From: Atriophallophorus winterbourni
Lineage: Eukaryota; Platyhelminthes; Trematoda; Plagiorchiida; Microphallidae
NCBI GenBank assembly: GCA_013407085.1
Contig: JACCGJ010024111.1
Location: forward strand, 1-64,000
DNA: 64,000 bases
Direction of reading: 5' to 3'
In this document: positions 41,555 to 52,830 of the stretch, piece after piece
Layout of the letters: the number at the start of each line of letters is the position of its first letter
Position numbering within the stretch: the first letter of the stretch is position 1
Program-made: the position numbers and the translations under genes
The notes under the pieces: model-generated
Seen by the model: the letters and a program-made list of their open reading frames with translations, nothing else
Databases searched by the model: none
What the model was told of the DNA's origin: nothing

Positions 41555-41690
41555 GTTGTCAATCTCAATCTCAGATTGGTTTTATACCTGAAACCATTGT
41601 TAGCTCTGATAGTTTTGTAGTTCATTTGCTGAAATATTTACCATTGTCAACAAGCTATCTCAGATCAGCTATAATTGGTGCAAAATGTTT
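41555..41690 (-). other. Disordered satellite patch
   Basis: The monomer order and spacing break down here. CAATCTCAATCTCAGATTGG contains a 6-bp stutter, and the next monomers are shortened (GTTTTATACCTGAAACCATT and TTACCATTGTCAACAAGC). Regular monomers resume near 41,690. It could be a scar of several small deletions or an assembly artefact. Confidence 0.5.
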
Positions 41691-44394
41691 GTAGTTTTCG
41701 GACATAAATATTTAGCATTGTCAGCTATGATTGAGTTGAATATTGTCAATCTCAGATTGGTTTTATACGTTTTGTAGATTTTATACTGAAACATTGAGCA
41801 TTGTTAGCTCTGATTAGGTTCAAACATTGTCGATCTCATATCTGTTTGTCAAAACGTTTGTATTTTTTGGACTGAAATATTTACCATTGTCAGCTCCGAC
41901 AAGTTTAAAAAATGTCTATCTCAGATTAGTATCAAAACGATTTTAGACTTTCGTTTGAAATATTGAGCATTATCAGCTTTGATTGGTTCGAAATGTTTGT
42001 GGTTTATGGACTTAAATGTTAGGCATTGTCAGCAGTGATTGAGTTCAAGATTGTCAATCTCAGATTGGTTTTATACGTTTGTAGATTTTATACTGAAATA
42101 TTGAACATTGTTAGCTCTGATAGGTTCAAACATTGTCTATCTCATATTCGTTCCAAACGTTTGAATTTTTTGGACTGAAATATTTACCATTGTCAGCTCT
42201 GACAAGTTTAAAAAATGTCTATCTCAGATTAGTTCAAAACGATTGTAGACTTTCGTTTGAAATATTGAGCATTTTCAGCTTTGATTGGTTCGAAATGTTT
42301 GTGGTTTATGGACTTAAATATTAGGCATTGTCAGCTCTGATTGAGTTCAAGATTGTCAATCTCAGATTGGTACAAAACGTATGTAGATATCGGACTAAAA
42401 ATAAGGCAATGTCAGCTCTGGTTGATTTAAACATTGTCGATCTCAGATTCATTTAAAACCTTTGTATTTGTTGAAATAAATATTAATCATTATTAGCTCT
42501 GATTGGTTCGGAATGTTATTTTAGTTTTTGCACCTAAATATTAAGCATTTTCAGCTCTGATTGATAGAAAGATTGTCAATGTCAAATTGCTTCAAAACGC
42601 TTGTAGATTTTGGACTGAAATATTAAGCATTGTTAGCTCTAATTAGTTCAAATATTGTCAATCTCGGATTGGATTAAAACCTTTGTCGTTTTCGGACTGA
42701 AATATTGAACATTGTCAGCTCTGACAAGTTTATACAATGTCTATCTCGGATTAGTTCAAAACGATTGTAGACTTTCTACTGAAATATTGAGCATTTTCAG
42801 CTTTGATTTGTTCAAAATGGTTGTAGTTTTTAAACTTATGTATTAAGCATTGTCAGCTTTGATTAAGCTAAAGATTGTCAATCTTAGATTGATTTAAAAC
42901 GATTGAAGATTTTCGACTAAAATATTAGGCATTGTCAGCTGTGATTGATTTAAAGATTGTCAATTTAATATTGGTTCGGAACGTTTGTAGATTTTGGACT
43001 GAAATATTGGGCATTGTTAGCTCTGATTGGTTCAGACATTGTTAATCTCAGATTGGTTCCAAACGTTCGTAGTTTTTGGATTGCAATAATAGGCATTGTC
43101 AGCTATAATTGGTGCAAAATGTTTGTAGTTTCCGGACATAAATATTTAGCATTGTCAGCTATGATTGAGTTGAATATTGTCAATCTCAGATTGATTTTAT
43201 ACGTTTGTAGATTTTATACTGAAATATTGAGCATTGTTAGCTCTGATAGGTTCAAACATTGTCGATCTCATATTCGTTCAAAACGTTTGTATTTTTTGGA
43301 CTGAACTATTCACCATTGTCAGCTCTGACAAGTTTGAAAAATGTCTATTTCAGACTGGTTCCAAACCTTTGTAGTTTTTAGATTGCAATATTAAGCATTG
43401 TCAGCTATAATTGGTACAAAATGTTTGTAGTTTTCGGACATAAATATTTAGCATTGTCAGCTATGATTGAGTTGAATATTGTCAATCTCAGATTGGTTTT
43501 ATACGTTTGTAGATTCTATACTGAAATATTGAGCATTGTTAGCTCTGATAGGTTCAAACATTGTCGATCTCATATTCGTTCAAAACATTTGTATTTTTTA
43601 GACTGAAATATTTACCATTGTCAGCTCTGACAAGTTTAAAAAATGTCTATCTCAGATTAGTTTGAAACGATTGTAGACTTTCGTTTGAAATATTGAGCAT
43701 TTTCAGCTTTGATTGTTTCGAAATGTTTGTGGTTTATGGACTTAAATATTAGGCATTGTTAGCAGTGATTGAGTTCAAGATTGTCAATCTCAGATTGGTA
43801 CGAAACGTTTGTAGATATCGGACTAAAAAATAAGGCAATGTCAGCTCTGATTGATTTAAACATTGTCGATCTCAGATTCATTTAAAACCTTTGTATTTTT
43901 TAAAATAAATATTAATCATTATTAGCTCTGATTGGTTCGGAATGTTTTTTTAGTTTTTGCACTGAAATATTAAGCAATTTTAGCTCTGATTGATTCAAAG
44001 ATAGTCAATGTCAAATTGCTTCGAAACACTTGTAGATTTTAGACTGAAATATTAAGCATTGTTAGCTCTGATTTGTTCGAATATCGTCAATCTCGGATTA
44101 GATTAAAACCTTCGTCGTTTTCGGACTAAAATATTGAACATTGTCTGCTCTGACAAGCATAAAAAATGTCTATCTCAGATTAGTTCGAAACGATTGTAGA
44201 CTTTCGTTTGGTATATTGAGCATTATCAGCTTTGATTGGTTCGAAATGTTTGTGGTTTATGGACTTAAAAATTAGGCATTGTCAGCAGTGATTGAGTTCA
44301 AGATTATCAATCTCAGATTGGTAAAAAACGTTTGTAGATATCGGACTACAAAATAAGGCAATGCCAGCTCTGATTGATTCGAACATTGTCGATC

Positions 44395-44645
44395 TCAGAT
44401 TCGTTTAGACTTTCGTTTGAAATATTGAGCATTTTCAGCTTTGATTGTTTCGAAATGTTTGTGGTTTATGGACTTATTAGGCATTGTTGATTGAGTTCAA
44501 TTGTCAATCTCAGATTGGTACATTTGTAGATATCGGAGCAATGTCAGCTCTGATTGTTGTCGATCTCAGATGTTTGTGGTTTATTGGACTTAAATATTAG
44601 GCATTGTTAGCAGTGATTGAGTTCTGAAGATTGTCAATCTCAGAT
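44395..44645 (-). other. Satellite patch with clustered small deletions
   Basis: Compared with the homologous stretch at about 43,670-43,870, this copy lacks several pieces of 2-12 bp within ~180 bp. GGACTTATTAGG stands where the other has GGACTTAAATATTAGG, and ATCGGAGCAATG where it has ATCGGACTAAAAAATAAGGC. Just after it are single-base or two-base insertions (TTTATTGGACTTA, GAGTTCTGAAG). Neighbouring copies do not share these changes. Confidence 0.6.
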
Positions 44646-45379
44646 TGGTACGAAACGTTTGTAGATATCGGACTAAAAAATAAGGCAATGTCAGCTCTGA
44701 TTGATTTAAACATTGTCGATCTCAGATTCATTTAAAACCTTTGTATTTTTTAAAATAAATATTAATCATTATTAGCTCTGATTGGTTCGGAATGTTTTTT
44801 TAGTTTTTGCACTTAAATATTAAGCATTTTTAGCTCTGATTGATTCAAAGATTGTCAATGTCAAATTGCTTCGAAACGCTTGTAGATTTTGGACTGAAAT
44901 ATTAAGCATTGTTAGCTCTGATTCGTTCAAATATTGCCAATCTCGGATTGGATTAAAACCTTTGTCGTTTTCGGACTGAAATATTGAACATTGTCAGCTC
45001 TGACAAGTTTATACAAGGTCTATCTCAGATTAGTTCAAAACGATTGTAGACTTTCTACTGAAATATTGAGCATTTTCAGCTCCGATTTGTTCGAAATGGT
45101 TGTAGTTTCTAAACTTATGTATTAAGCATTGTCAGCTTTGATTAAACTAAAGATTGTCAATCTCAGATTGGTTTAAAACGATTGTAGATTTTCGACTAAA
45201 ATATTAGGCATTGTCAGCTGTGATTGATTCAAAGATTGTCAATTTAAGATTGGTTCGAAACGTTTGTAGATTTTGGACTGAAATATTGGGCATTGTTAGC
45301 TCTGATTGGTTTAGACATTGTTAATCTCAGATTGGTTCCAAACCTTTGTAGTTTTTGGATTGCAATATTAAGCATTGTC

Positions 45380-45545
45380 AGCTATTTGATTGTATTCGAA
45401 TATGTTTGTATGATTGTTTATAGGACTTAATATATTATTGGCATTGTCAGCAGTGATTGAGTTCGAAGATTGTCTAAATCATCAGATTGGATTGTTATAC
45501 TTGTTTTTGAGAGTTTTTCAATACTGAATATATTGAACATTGTTA
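45380..45545 (-). other. Satellite patch with clustered small insertions
   Basis: Homologous to the clean copies at 42.0-42.12 kb, but with scattered extra bases (for example GCTATTTGATTGTATTCGAA and AATATATTATTGGCATTG). No other copy shares these. Clean sequence resumes at AACATTGTTAGCTCTGATAG near 45,537. Confidence 0.6.
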
Positions 45546-48500
45546 GCTCTGATAGGTTCAAACATTGTCTATCTCATATTCGTTCAAAACGTTTGAATTT
45601 TTTGGACTGAAATATTTACCATTGTCAGCTCTGACAAGTTTAAAAAATGTCTATCTCAGATTAGTTCAAAACGATTGTAGACTTTCGTTTGAAATATTGA
45701 GCATTTTCAGCTTTGATTGGTTCGAAATGTTTGTGGTTTATGGACTCAAATATTAGGCATTGTCAGCAGTGATTGAGTTCAAGATTGTCAATCTCAGATT
45801 TGTACAAAACGTTTGTAGATATCGGACTGAAAAATAAGGCAATGTCAGCTCTGATTGATTTAAACATTGTCGATCTCAGATTCATTTAAAACCTTTGTAT
45901 TTTTTAAAATAAATATTAATCATTATTAGCTCTGATTGGATCGGAATGTTTTTTTAGTTTTTGCACCTAAATATTAAGCATTTTTGGCTTTGATCGATTC
46001 AAAGATTGTCAATGTCAAATTGCTTCGAAACGCTTGTAGATTTTGGACTGAAATATTAAGCATTGCTAGCTCTGATTCGTTCAAATATTGTCAATCTCAG
46101 ATTGGATTAAAACCTTTGTCGTTTTCGGACTGAAATATTGAACATTGTCAGCTCTGACAAGTTTATACAATGTCTATCTCAGATTAGTTTAAAATGATTG
46201 TAGACTTTTCACTGAAATATTGAGCATTTTCAGCTCTGATTTGTTCAAAATGGTTGTAGTTTTCAAACTTATGTATTGAGCATTGTCAGCTTTGATTAAG
46301 CTGAAGATTGTCAATCTCAGATTGGTTTAAAACGATTGTAGATTTTCGACTAAAATATTAAGCATTGTCAGCTCTAATTGATTTAAACAATGTCAATTTA
46401 GGATTTGTTCGAAACGTTCGTAGATTTTAGACTGAAATATTAGGCATTGTTAGCTCTGATTGGTTCAGACATTGTCAATCTCAGATTGGTTCCAAACCTT
46501 TGTAGTTTTTGGATTGCAATATTGAGCATTGTCAGCTATAATTGATGCAAAATGTTTGTAGTTTTCGGACATAAATATTTAGCATTGTCAGCTATGATTG
46601 AGTTGAATATTGTCAATCTCAGATTGGTTTTATACGTTTGTAGATTTTATACTGAAATATTGAGCATTGTTAGCTCTGATAGGTTCAAACATTGTCGATC
46701 TCATATCTGTTCAAAACGTTTGTATTTTTTGGACTGAAATATTTACCATTGTCAGCTTTGACAAGTTTAAAAAATGTCTATCTCAGATTAGTCCAAAACG
46801 ATTGTAGACTTTCGTTTGAAATATTGAGCATTATCAGCTTTGATTAATTCGAAATGTTTGTGGTTTATGGACTCAAATATAAGGCATTGTCAGCAGTGAT
46901 TGAGTTCAAGATTGTCAATCTCAGATTGGTACAAAACGTTTGTAGATATCGGACTAAAAAATAAGGCAATGTCAGCTCTGATTGATTCAAACATTGTCGA
47001 TCTCAGATTCATTTAAAACCTTTGTATCTTTTGAAATAAATATTAATCATTATTAGCTCTGATTGGTTCGGAATGTTTTTTTAGTTTTTGCACTTAAATA
47101 TTAAGCATTTGCAGCTCTGTTTGATTCAAAGATTGTCAATGTCAAATTGCTTCAAAACGCTTGTAGATTTTGGACTGAAATATTGAGCATTGTTAGCTCT
47201 GATTCGTTCAAATATTGCCAATCTCGGATTAGATTAAAACCTTTGTCGTTTTCGGACTGAAATATTGAACATTGTCAGCTCTGACAAGTTTATACAATGT
47301 CTATCTCAGATTAGTTCAAAACGATTGTAGACTTTCTACTGAAATATTGAGCATTTTAAGCTCTGATTTGTTCAAAATGGTTGTAGTTTTTAAACTTATG
47401 TTTCAAGCATTGTCAGCTTTGATTAAGCTAGAGATTGTCAATCTCAGATTGGTTTGAAACGATTGTAGATTTTCGACTCAAATATTAAGCATTGTCAGCT
47501 ATAATTGGTGCAAAATGTTTGTGGTTTTCGTACATAAATATTTAGCATTGTCAGCTATGATTGAGTTGAATATTGTCAATCTCAGATTGGTTTTATACGT
47601 TTGTAGATTTTATACTAAAATGTTGAGCATTGTTAGCTCGAACATTGTCGATCTCATATTCGTTCAAAACGTTTGTATTTTTTGGACTGAAATATTTACC
47701 ATTGTCAGCTCTGACAAGTTTAAATAATGTCTATTTCAGATTAGTTCGAAACGATTGTAGCCTTTCGTTTGAAATATTAAACATTGTCAGCTCTGATTGG
47801 TTCAAAATGTTTGTAGTTTTTAGACTTAACTATTAAGCATTTTTAGATCTGTTTGATTCAAAGATTGTCAATGTCAAATTGCTTCAAAACGCTTGTAGAT
47901 TTTGGACTGAAATATTAAGCATTGTTAGCTCTGATTCGTTCAAATATTGCCAATCTCGGATTAGATTAAAACCTTTGTCGTTTTCGGACTGAAATATTGA
48001 ACATTGTCAGCTCTGACAAGTTTATACAATGTCTATCTCAGATTAGTTCAAAACGATTGTAGACTTTCTACTGAAATATTGAGCATTTTAAGCTCTGATT
48101 TGTTCAAAATGGTTGTAGTTTTTAAACTTATGTTTCAAGCATTGTCAGCTTTGATTAAGCTAGAGATTGTCAATCTCAGATTGGTTTGAAACGATTGTAG
48201 ATTTTCGACTAAAATATTAGGCATTGTCAGCTGTGATTGATTTGAAGATTGTCAATTTAAGGTTGGCTCGAAACGTTTGTAGATTTTGGACTGAAATATT
48301 GGGCATTGTTAGCTCTGATTGGTTCAGACATTGTTAATCTCAGATTGGTTCCAAACCTTTGTAGTTTTTGGATTGCAATATTAAGCATTGTCAGCTATAA
48401 TTGGTGCAAAATGTTTGTGGTTTCCGGACATAAATATTTAGCATTGTCAGCTATGATTGAGTTGAATATTGTCAATCTCAGATTGGTTTTATACGTTTGT

Positions 48501-49497
48501 AGATTTTATACTAAAATGTTGAGCATTGTTAGCTCGAACATTGTCGATCTCATATTCGTTCAAAACGTTTGTATTTTTTGGACTGAAATATTTACCATTG
48601 TCAGCTCTGACAAGTTTAAAAAATGTCTATTTCAGATTAGTTCGAAACGATTGTAGCCTTTCGTTTGAAATATTAAACATTGTCAGCTCTGATTGGTTCA
48701 AAATGTTTGTAGTTTTTGGACTTAACTATTAAGCATCGTCAGCTCTGATTGATCCGAAGATTGTCAATCTCAGACTGGTTCAAAACGTTTGTAGATTTAA
48801 CACTAAAATATTAAGCATTGTTAGCTACTATTGGTTCAAACATTGTCCACCGCAGTTTCGTTTAAAACTTCTGTAATTTTTGGACTGAAATATATTGCAC
48901 ACTCAGCTCTGATTGGTTCAAAATGTTTGTAAAATTTGGACTTGAATATCAAGCATTGTCAGCTCTGATTGATTTAAAGATTGTCAATGTCAGATTGAAT
49001 TAAAACTTTTGTAGATGTTGGACTGTAATATTGAACATTGACAGCTCTGTTTAGTCCAAAATGTTTGTAATTTTTGGACTGAAATATTCAGCATTGTCAG
49101 CTCTGACAAGTTTAAACAATGTCGATCTCATATTAGCTCAAAACGATTGTAGACCTTCAACTGAAATATTGAGCATTTTCAGCTCTGATTGGTTCGTAAT
49201 GATTTCAGTTAATGGACTTGAATATCGAGCATTGTCATCTTCGATTGAGTTAAAGAATGTCAATCTCAAATTAGTTCAAAATGATTCTAGATATCGGATT
49301 AGAATATAAGGCATTGTCAGCTCTGATTGATCCAAAGATTGTCAATCTCAGATTGGATTAAAACGTTTGTAGATTTGAGACTAAAATATTGAGCATTGTT
49401 AGCTATGATTGGTTCAAACATTGTCAACCGCATATTCGTTCAAAACTTCTTTGGACTGAAATATCATGCATTCTCAGCTCTGATTGGTCGGAACGAA

Positions 49498-49688
49498 TCT
49501 TTCAAAATCATCTTTGCCCGCGTATACCCTTCTTCAGCAACTCCTCGTCGTTCATTTGTCAAGCACTCTATCGTTGATCTAGCAGCATCTAAATCGCGCT
49601 TCAATCGTAACACGTGTTGAAAACTCGCAATGCTATCTCTATCATCATCGTTTCCCTTAGAAGCTATCTTAGTAGATATCTTAGGCAT
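49498..49688 (-). pseudogene. BEL/Pao gag remnant, copy 0 (N-terminal ~63 codons)
   Basis: Minus-strand start of the same gag seen in the later copies, beginning MPKISTKIASKG at 49,688. It continues for about 63 codons, then runs into satellite (near 49,498) in the middle of the Gag domain. All later parts (rest of Gag, zinc knuckles, protease) are gone. It differs from the other copies by many substitutions and, before its break, keeps about six codons (GYTRAKMI in place of VN) that the other copies lack. The Y-x-x-A-x-x-x-L-x-x-x-F spacing in that stretch is usual in the BEL/Pao Gag domain (DUF1759), so this remnant preserves an older state there. It is not expected to make a functional product. 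Confidence 0.85.
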
Positions 49689-49740
49689 ACTAGATGAATT
49701 ATACAACAATGTGCCAAAACGACAAAACATAAATAAAAAA

Positions 49741-49756
49741 GGAACGTCACCGAAGT
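49741..49756 (-). other. Candidate primer-binding site, copy 0 (altered)
   Basis: Lies between the LTR-like block and the gag leader, in the position where a tRNA primer-binding site is expected. On the minus strand it reads ACTTCGGTGACGTTCC. The TGG that would pair with a tRNA CCA end in the other copies is CGG here. Confidence 0.3.
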
Positions 49757-50061
49757 TGTGAACAGGGATTGACAGTCAAATGTTCAAGGTCACGTCGATT
49801 GGGAAGTTCTTCACCAATTTTGCTCAATAAAGCTTCAATTGAACGAATTAAAATGCGTATTTTCTCCGGTTGAGACAAATACTATACCAGTCGGAAGACA
49901 AGTTGTGATGCGAATCCAATTGAAACGATCCAACTTGAGCACAGAAACCGAATTGATGCAATTCACGAATTGAGTACTTTTCGGCAAGTTCGAGAAGAAT
50001 TAAATTTCCAAATTAAGTATTGTATTGTCTGTGACGTGAGTTACGCGTAGCACACCCGTTT

Positions 50062-50067
50062 TTTATT
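50062..50067 (-). promoter_or_regulatory. Candidate polyadenylation signal in LTR copy 0
   Basis: Minus-strand AATAAA about 395 bp downstream of the candidate TATA box. It is present in copies 0 and D and replaced in A, B and C, where the plus strand reads TTTCTCATTTCG. Confidence 0.3.
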
Positions 50068-50460
50068 TCGATAATTTCAAAACAACAATTGGAATATTCT
50101 ACGGTACTGTAATTAACAACAATTACAACAAAATTAACTATACAAACCTTAATTGTATAGGAACGTCACAGCAACAATGGGGCCAAATACTCCAGAATCA
50201 AATTCAATTCGGACAAAAGACGACCTGATATAAAAATAATAAGAATCGATTAACCAAAATATGTTCCAAACTTTCTGTGACAACGAAAAATGACAATCAA
50301 AATAGCGTCCAAATTCAAGCAAAATACTGAAACCCAAAATGGCAACCAAATTCCGCAACAATGACCGACAATGGCAGAAATAATAAATTAAAACAAACAT
50401 TCGACCGAAGGCGTGTACCGAAAAGATTTACAATAACAAAAGTAATTACAAAAAGAAAAG

Positions 50461-50467
50461 TTTTATA
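50461..50467 (-). promoter_or_regulatory. Candidate TATA box in LTR copy 0
   Basis: Minus-strand TATAAAA within GGTATAAAACTTT, 128 bp inside the 5' edge of the LTR-like block. Transcription would run leftward into gag and satellite. Position and sequence are the same in all five LTR blocks. Confidence 0.35.
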
Positions 50468-50595
50468 CCAAAATACTGTAGGAAAATTAAATACAAGCAA
50501 ATTCTATTACACAAAATTCAGGTTTTGTAACTAGGTTCAAAATGAAAGGAATATTGAAGGAAAAGGAATAATTTCAAACTACATTGAACCTTACA

Positions 50596-51702
50596 GTTTT
50601 CAAACTGGAATAATAAACGTTGTCATCTCTGATTGGTTCAAACTTTGTCCATCTCAGATTTATCCAGAACGTTTTTAAATTTTGGACTAAAATATAAGGC
50701 ATTGTCAGCTCTGATTGATTTACACAATGTCGATCTCAGGTTGATTTAAAACGTTTGTAGTTTTTGAACTAATATATTGAGCATTGTTAGCTATGGTCGA
50801 TTCAAACATTGTCGACCGCAGATTCGTTTAAAACTCCTGTTATTTTTGGACTGAAATATCATGCATTCTCAGCTCTGATTGTTTCAAACATTGTCCATCT
50901 CAGATTTATTTAGAACGTTTTTAAATTTTGGACTCAAATATGAGGCATTGTCGGCTCTGACTGATTTACACATTTTCAATCTCAGATTGATTTAAAACGT
51001 CTGTAGATTTTGAATGGAATATTGAGCATTGTTCGCTCCGATTAATTCGAACACTGTCGATCTCTGATTCGTTCCAAACGTTCATAATTTATGAACTGAA
51101 ATATTGAGCATTGTCAGCTCTGATTGATTCAAATATTGTCAATTTCAGATTGGTTCAAAACATTTGTAGTTTTCGAACTGAAATATTAAGCATTGTCAGC
51201 TATAATTGGTTCAACATTTTTGTAGTTTTTAGGCCTAAATATTAAGCATTGTCAGCTCTGATTGATTTAAAGATTGTCAATGTCAGATTGGTTCAAAACG
51301 TTTGTAGATTTTGGACTGAAATATTGAGCATTCTTAGCTTTGATTAGTTCAAACATTGTGGATCTCATATTCGTTTGAAACGTTTGTATTTTTTGGACTA
51401 AAATATTTAGCATTGTCAGCTCTGACAAGTTTAGACAATGTCGATCTCAGATTAGTTCAAAACGATTGTAGACGTTCGACTGAAATATTGAGCATTTCTA
51501 GCTCTGATTGGTTTGAAACATTTTTTAGTTTATGGAATTAAATATTAAGCATTGTTAGCTATGATTAGTTCAAACATTTTCCATCTCAGATTGGTTCAAA
51601 ATGTATCTAAATTTTGGACTAATATTTAAGGCAATGTCAGCTCTGATTGATTCAAACATTGTCGATATCAGATTGATTTAAAACCTTTGTAGTTTTTTGA
51701 AC
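50596..51702 (-). repeat. Satellite spacer between copies 0 and A
   Basis: About 1.1 kb of minus-oriented monomers, roughly 250 bp longer than the spacers that follow. The extra part (about 50,730-50,960) includes GCATTCTCAGCTCTGATTG with neighbouring monomers. These match the satellite immediately left of copy 0 (about 49,390-49,495), so copy 0 is flanked by directly repeated satellite. Confidence 0.9.
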
Positions 51703-52761
51703 TTTTCAACTTTCGATGTAGACCAAGTGTTGCTATCGACACATCAACTGGTGCACTAGGCATACAAAATTTCTCAACGAAACTCTGCGAGATCAAAGTT
51801 GTATCAGAGCCATTATCAAGTGAAGCCACAACTGGGACAAGTCCAACTGGCGTGTCAATGTTTACAGTCAGGTAGCCTAAGCTTACTGCTGTACTGAGAG
51901 CAGTAACACTGCAGTTTATACTTTTCAGTTGCTCATTAGGACGATCATAATGCAGCGAATAATGGTGTCGTCTACTACAATTTTCAACGGAACAAGTATT
52001 CGTATTCATGCAATCGAATGCCCTGTGAGGACAGCATAAGCGAACGTAACATATTACATGCTGCTTAGCCAAATTCCATCTGGCTTTTACGTCAGCCTCC
52101 TGATTAACAGGACAATCTTCTATCTTAAGAGGTTCTCTACATTGAAAACATTCAACTAGCATTGACCTCGGTTCCTTCGTAGTCATAAACACCCTCCTTC
52201 CATCTGGCATTCTTGGTTTCTCTGATGGCGTCGAAGAGACAGATGCTCTATCTATTAGCATGCCAAATCTGCTCCTGGCAATTCTTGCTCTCCGAGATAC
52301 GAACTCGGTCAGACTGGCAAAATCAACTTCTGACCCGTCAGCAAGCATTGTATCCGCTGCGTCAGTCCACTGCTGTCGTAACGCAACAGGGAAGCATTTC
52401 ACTAATCCTCCCAAAGTTGTGACTGAATTTAAATCAGCGTCACACTTCATTTGCTTTAATGTGATTTGGCAATTTTCCATTTTTATGGCCAAATCAGACA
52501 AACCATCGACCTTGTTGGAAAGTCTTCTAGCTTCGTCGAGCAACTTCTCTAATTTTGACCTGGTAATAACGTGTGGAAGTCCGAACAAATCTTTCAAGTT
52601 TACTTCTTCAGCGACTCCTCGTCCTTCCTTTGTCAAGCACTCTATCGTTGATCTAGCATCACCTAATCGCGCTTCAATTGTAACACTTGTTGAGAACTCG
52701 CAATGCTATGTCTATTATCATCGCTTCCCTTAGAAGCTATCTTAGAAGATATCTTAGGCAT
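51668..52761 (-). pseudogene. BEL/Pao gag-protease fragment, copy A (frameshifted)
   Basis: Same 364-codon frame as copies B and C except for one missing base near 52,665 (ACCTAATCGC where B has ACCTAAATCGC). This shifts the frame after about codon 32, so the uninterrupted part begins at an internal start at 52,636 and runs to a stop at 51,668. The remaining Gag, knuckle and protease parts match B closely; differences include A for G in DLGIKMENC and C at the variable codon before PH in the second knuckle. The one-base change is in a short A run, so a sequencing error is possible. Confidence 0.85.
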
Positions 52762-52813
52762 ACTGGATGAAATATACAACAATGTGCCAAAACGACAAAA
52801 AAATGAATAAAAA

Positions 52814-52826
52814 GGGGTCGTCACCA
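52814..52826 (-). other. Candidate primer-binding site, copy A
   Basis: Minus-strand TGGTGACGACCCC starting four bases after the LTR-like block ends in CCACA. A TGG start just inside the LTR is what a tRNA-primed element needs. I could not assign the tRNA. Confidence 0.45.
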
Positions 52827-52830
52827 AAGT

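Larger units (their letters stand above)
40291..49497 (-). repeat. Inverted satellite block, distal part, ~1.13-kb HOR
   Basis: Minus-oriented monomers with a loose higher-order period. The variant CAAATTGCTTC(A/G)AAAC(G/A)C recurs near 42,584, 44,021, 44,871, 46,016, 47,147 and 47,876. Exact local duplications are also present: about 700 bp near 47.13-47.46 kb recurs 732 bp to the right, and 42.12-42.36 kb recurs 3,432 bp to the right. Three patches of clustered indels (listed separately) interrupt it. It ends where retroelement sequence begins near 49,498. Confidence 0.92.
49757..50595 (-). mobile_element. LTR-like block, copy 0 (839 bp)
   Basis: Non-satellite sequence bounded on the minus strand by TGTAAGG and TTCACA, sitting directly upstream of the candidate primer site and gag. 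This is the order LTR, primer site, gag expected at the 5' end of an LTR retrotransposon. Its length equals that of copies A and C. It belongs to a variant group with copy D: shared differences from A-C include AAGTTGTGATGCGAATCCAA, TACTTTTCGGCAAGTTCGA and a minus-strand AATAAA at 50,062-50,067. The right edge passes straight into satellite (GTTTTCAAACTGG). No partner LTR is found downstream of gag. Confidence 0.72.

Noticed and set aside
512..49309. Dozens of 60-116-codon ORFs with recurring phrases such as SALIGSNIVDLRLVQN
   Set aside because: They are the satellite monomer read in different frames and orientations, have no start context or domain, and are no longer than expected for a repeat with few in-frame stops.
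1..49497. CRISPR-like regular repeats
   Set aside because: The repeats are head-to-tail without unique spacers, the context is eukaryotic, and monomer lengths vary by whole sub-units.
1..49497. Satellite derived from the LTR or tRNA
   Set aside because: Only very short matches (such as GGTTCAAAATG) are shared with the LTR. No tRNA-like fold or A box is visible in the monomer.
1..49497. CENP-B box in the monomer
   Set aside because: I could not find the TTCG-N4-A-N2-CGGG pattern in typical monomers, so centromere identity cannot be argued from it.
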